This document shows, in pieces, positions 13,909 through 16,892 of a DNA stretch of 16,892 nt. A program made the position numbers and the translations under genes. The stretch comes from JABDBK01 sp964533645. Its GTDB lineage: Bacteria; Pseudomonadota; Gammaproteobacteria; DSM-16500. The stretch is from contig CAZHMQ010000038.1 of NCBI GenBank assembly GCA_964533645.1, positions 1-16,892 of the forward strand. Direction: 5' to 3'. The notes beneath the pieces were generated by a model. It did not search any database. It was not told where the DNA came from and saw only the letters and a list, made by a program, of their open reading frames with translations. Position 1 is the first letter of the stretch, and each line of letters begins with the position of its first letter.

Positions 13909-15534
13909 ATGTCTTATATATTACCTAATTTGAATGAAATACTAACGCTGGCTAAATTGATGGACTTAAAAAGTCTAAATGAAAAACCAGGGAGACTAAA
14001 ATTAGCGGCAATGTTGGCAAAAATATCTAATTTAATTGAAATCCAGGATCAATCTGAAGGTTCAAATAAAGAAGCATTATGTGCAAGCTTAGTTGGCGCT
14101 TATATCTATTGTCTGGAAAGCATTGGCCAAGAATATCACTTACATTCTCCTGAATTTAAAAATGGTTATATTTATAACTCAGGAAGTCCATTATATTCAA
14201 CTTTAGCCAAAATATTAAAATTACATGCCAGCAACCAAGTGACTACAAGAGAGCGTCTCATTTATTTAAACAAGTTTTATCAATTTATTGAAAAGAATAG
14301 AGATCGTGTTGATGAGCAACTTAAAGATGATAACTTAAATCATGCGCAATTATTAATAAACGTTAGAAGCATGCTTATTAAGCAATTAAATCTTTTAACT
14401 AATACAATTGCTAAAACAGTTAATGCCATTCCGACTGAAAAAGCTATCACTGCTCATATGGAGAAATTACCTGAAAATTATAATCAAAAAAAAGCAAAAG
14501 CACATAGTCAATCTTGGTTTGGTGTAAGGAATAATAGAAATAGAATTTTTTTAGCTCAGCTTGCACAAGCTGTTTCCACTATTAAATGTCACGAAGAAGA
14601 AGATCTTCCTCCAAATGTTTTTGCACGCTCACAACGCATTAAAATGGGCGCACTTTTATATATTACTAGTAGTATTGCCAATGAATATTACCTCAGAAGT
14701 CCAAATAACAGCGTTTTATATACTGAATGTCGCAACTTACTTAATGCATCCAATGAAGATAATCTCGATGAAACCCAACGACTTGCTTGCTTAACTGCTT
14801 TTAAAAGTTATATTGAAGATCATACTGCAAGAGGCGCTATCGAAGATTTTGGTCTTACACATTTTAAAAGCAGAGAACAACTTAACACTGATAAAACTCT
14901 GCATAAAAGAGATGTAAACCTGCTAGAAAATATAGATCCCGCTTTAGAAAATATCGCAAAACAAATTGAATCCATGCAAGAATCTCTCAATAAATCCATA
15001 TTAAGCCAATGGCCATTAACCACTACTTTTGCCACGATAGGTATGATTCTTGGTGCGGTTCCAGGTTATGGGGTGGGCTCTACTTTTAGGCTCGAGCTTA
15101 GCGAAGGGAGCTCTTATAGTAAATCAATAGGCCAAGGCGTTGGTAGGCTTGCAACCGTTTACTTTGGGCGGGCTTCCTTGAGAGGATATTTTACATTTTT
15201 AGTAAGCGATTTTATCATTGATTCTACTCTATCTCGTGCATTTGCCAAAGTATTTGAGGTGGTAGGAATGGCTGCTGGTGGCGTTGTGGGCGGAGCTGTA
15301 GGTTTTACATTCGAATTAACATATAAAGGATTAAGAGAAGTCTGTATCCGATATCTAGATTTTTATGATCATCATCCAGATCAAATGCGTAATGCCGATG
15401 CAGAATTGATTCGCTGTTTACTAGAATTACCTCCTGAATTATTTTCATTAGAAAATCAAAATCGAATTAAATATTCACTAGGAGATAATGAAGTTGATTT
15501 AAACACTCATGTTGTCATGGTGAAGAGCGTTTAG
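13909..15534 (+). CDS. Putative effector with duplicated domain and Gly-rich membrane segments (541 aa)
   Basis: Family not recognised. AGGAG lies seven bases before ATG 13909; an in-frame TTG six bases earlier is less likely. Residues ~27-130 and ~205-303 are two copies of one helical domain: both have a [GN]R.xLA.xLA segment, then GA.xYxxxSI..EY.L.SP, LY and a final RL..L..F..(F/Y)IE. Copy 1 carries an extra ~12-residue loop. The second half has a hydrophobic stretch at ~366-390 (TTFATIGMILGAVPGYGVGS) and a glycine zipper at ~447-475 (GMAAGGVVGGAVGF), so the protein could insert into a membrane, as several Legionellales effectors do on host organelles. No N-terminal signal peptide. The perfect PmrA-like box suggests coregulation with the other three putative effectors. 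Confidence 0.85.
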   Translation: MSYILPNLNEILTLAKLMDLKSLNEKPGRLKLAAMLAKISNLIEIQDQSEGSNKEALCASLVGAYIYCLESIGQEYHLHSPEFKNGYIYNSGSPLYSTLAKILKLHASNQVTTRERLIYLNKFYQFIEKNRDRVDEQLKDDNLNHAQLLINVRSMLIKQLNLLTNTIAKTVNAIPTEKAITAHMEKLPENYNQKKAKAHSQSWFGVRNNRNRIFLAQLAQAVSTIKCHEEEDLPPNVFARSQRIKMGALLYITSSIANEYYLRSPNNSVLYTECRNLLNASNEDNLDETQRLACLTAFKSYIEDHTARGAIEDFGLTHFKSREQLNTDKTLHKRDVNLLENIDPALENIAKQIESMQESLNKSILSQWPLTTTFATIGMILGAVPGYGVGSTFRLELSEGSSYSKSIGQGVGRLATVYFGRASLRGYFTFLVSDFIIDSTLSRAFAKVFEVVGMAAGGVVGGAVGFTFELTYKGLREVCIRYLDFYDHHPDQMRNADAELIRCLLELPPELFSLENQNRIKYSLGDNEVDLNTHVVMVKSV

Positions 15535-15588
15535 TAGGATTAGGTTTACTATCGGCAAAGTTAATTGATACCAAGATAGAAGCCTTGA

Positions 15589-15626
15589 TTTTAACTCACC
15601 ATAAATTACCTTATCGTGAGTTAAAA
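15589..15626. terminator. Long hairpin after the 541-aa gene
   Basis: Perfect 11-base arms (TTTTAACTCAC and GTGAGTTAAAA) around a 16-base loop, 55 bases after the stop. The stem is AT-rich at its base and the T-run is poor on the plus strand, so efficiency is doubtful. It may serve both converging transcripts. Confidence 0.5.
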
Positions 15627-15640
15627 TAAATATTGGCAAT

Positions 15641-15748
15641 TTATTTAACTGGGGTAGAGGATGCAGCTGTTTTCAGTGCATTTTCAGTTTGTTTGTCTAA
15701 TTCTTCTCTTATCACGCTTATTTTATCAGTGCCTGCCGGCGTACATCC
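15641..15748 (-). pseudogene. Possible C-terminal gene fragment
   Basis: A 35-codon open stretch bounded by stops, without a start codon. It encodes a protein-like tail (TPAGTDKISVIREELDKQT, then ENALKTAAS) with an amphipathic helix. It directly follows the split dehydrogenase gene and could be the remnant of a gene otherwise lost. I do not recognise the family. It could equally be chance. Confidence 0.2.
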
Positions 15749-15779
15749 TTAATGAGAGTTATCTGCATTTTAAATATGT

Positions 15780-16649
15780 CTATTTATTTTTTAACACTAA
15801 TTTCATCAACCAATTAAGTGCCTCTTCTGTAGTCAGATTTTTAGTCTCAAGCGGGTAGTTTTTTCTTAATTCACAAGTTGTTGCAAACAGTGATTCAACT
15901 GCTGGTAGTACACGTACCGGTAAACCTGAAAATTTTAATTGCTCTATAGATTTCGTTATTTCATCACGTTGTCTACAAGCATGTGTTACATGGTTTCGAA
16001 TCAACATATCTAAAAAATTCTGTAGTGGTGTATTATCTAAATCCGACAAAATCTCATAGAGCAATTATTTTACTCCATAATGTTGAGCTGCAACAACACA
16101 TTCAATTGTTAGAGCTGATAATCCCTTCATAAAAACTGTACGCAATAGTTTTAAAGATGCGGCATCACCGGCTTTTTTATTAGGTAGCACACGTATTTCT
16201 GCACCCACTTTTTGCATCAGCGTTACAATTTTTTCTGTTCCATCTCCTGAACATAATAAGGGTGTTTTTGCTTGATTTAAATCAACACTACCCATAATAG
16301 CTACATCAATAAAACATATTCCTCTTGATGCCGCAAAAGAAGCACCTTCATACTTGTCATTAGAAGATGATGATGAAAAATCAGCAAATAATGCGCCGCT
16401 TTTTAAAAACAGAATTGCTTCTTTCACTACAGAAAGTGCAATCGACCCAGGCACGCAGGAAAGCACGATATCACTATCATTTAACCAAGTATCAATTTTC
16501 TTATGTAATAGAATATTCTTTTCAGATACGAACTCTAATACTTTTGTATTAGGTCTTGGCGTGCAAAGCTGAAGATTATATTTTAAGTTAGAAATAGCCT
16601 TTGCATAAGCATATCCAACTTCACCGCAACCTATAATAGTAATATTCAT
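15780..16649 (-). pseudogene. 6-phosphogluconate-dehydrogenase-like NAD(P)-binding protein with DUF1932 domain, split by in-frame TAA
   Basis: The N-terminal part (194 codons) has a Rossmann fold: MNITIIGCGEVGYAYAKAI, then DIVLSCVPGS, FADFSSSS and FIDVAIMGSV, as in 3-hydroxyisobutyrate/6-phosphogluconate dehydrogenase relatives. The last ~25 residues (GDAASLKLLRTVFMKGLSAL) begin the C-terminal DUF1932-type helical domain. A TAA at 16065-16067 stops the frame after QHYGVK. The next codon onward, in the same frame, completes that domain for another 94 residues (LLYEILSDLDNTPLQNFL, then HACRQRDEI). Total length of ~289 residues is the family norm, and no other lesion is visible, so this is a recent single-codon nonsense mutation or a sequencing error. 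The substrate is unknown. The start ATG has GGTGA about ten bases upstream. Confidence 0.8.
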
Positions 16650-16856
16650 TTCTTTTTCATCACCCGCTAGATAGATTGTTGCACATGCTAATAATAATCA
16701 TCATTTTATACTAAATCGTGAAAATGCTGAATTAAATTTTATAAAGGCGTTTGGTTGGAATAACAAAATATTGTTTGTGTTATCTTGATGATTCGAATTG
16801 GCATCTCTGTTAACATGAACATTGGTCATTGTTATTTCATTACTAAGACAATTTTA
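16650..16856. other. Non-coding gap
   Basis: AT-rich and without a credible gene. It presumably carries divergent promoters for the split dehydrogenase gene and whatever begins at the right edge. I see no PmrA-like box here. Confidence 0.5.
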
Positions 16857-16892
16857 TGAACTTAAATTTTAATATCCGTAAAGCTAGACGTG
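16857..16892 (+). CDS. Possible start of a gene running off the window
   Basis: ATG followed by eleven open codons (MNLNFNIRKARR) to the window edge. The upstream CTAAGAC is a poor ribosome binding site. Too short to identify. Confidence 0.25.

Noticed and set aside
15661..15858. 65-codon plus-strand frame after the 541-residue gene
   Set aside because: It overlaps the end of the split dehydrogenase gene on the other strand, is merely hydrophobic by AT bias, and has no convincing ribosome binding site.
1..16892. tRNA, rRNA, CRISPR, riboswitch or phage integration site
   Set aside because: I looked on both strands and saw no cloverleaf, rRNA segment, repeat-spacer array, aptamer-like leader or integrase gene; a covariance-model search was not possible.

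Overview
The window looks like chromosome of a low-GC, host-associated gammaproteobacterium, most likely of the order Legionellales (Legionella, Coxiella, Berkiella or Aquicella-like). This is inference. It rests on an E. coli-type thymidine kinase and ArfB, on AT-rich codon use, on a very large ankyrin-type protein, and above all on four copies of a PmrA-like box (YTTAAK-N5-YTTAAK). Each box lies upstream of a large gene of unknown function. In Legionella and Coxiella, PmrA activates the Dot/Icm type IV secretion system and many of its effectors. No dot/icm gene is in the window, so the effector assignment is a hypothesis.

Layout. 1-189: non-coding left edge with a palindromic repeat. 190-3576: a tandem duplication of a complete unit (PmrA-like box, about 500-codon gene, terminator). 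The two proteins are identical over their first 273 residues, differ at about 29 positions over the next ~180, and have tails read in different frames. 3453-3793: an orphan HicA-like gene on the minus strand with its own promoter, abutting the duplication. 3983-7617: a third PmrA-like box and a 1174-residue protein with 16 short ankyrin-like repeats arranged as two blocks of eight. 7707-8922: a 5'-truncated IS30-family transposase followed by a GNAT acetyltransferase. 9048-11684 (minus): alcohol dehydrogenase, hotdog thioesterase and a KfrA-like coiled-coil DNA-binding protein. 11816-13047 (plus): alpha/beta hydrolase and arfB, with overlapping stop and start. 13050-13679 (minus): tdk, converging on arfB inside a palindrome that matches the one at the left edge. 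13846-15534: a fourth PmrA-like box and a 541-residue protein with an internally duplicated domain and Gly-rich membrane segments. 15780-16649 (minus): a 6-phosphogluconate-dehydrogenase-like NAD-binding gene split by one in-frame TAA. 16857 to the edge: possibly the start of another gene.

Working picture: housekeeping genes are interleaved with four putative virulence or host-interaction genes that share one regulatory signature and evolve by duplication at several scales: whole gene, domain and repeat block. The twin genes and their divergent 3' thirds, together with the shared box, are the most interesting part of the window.
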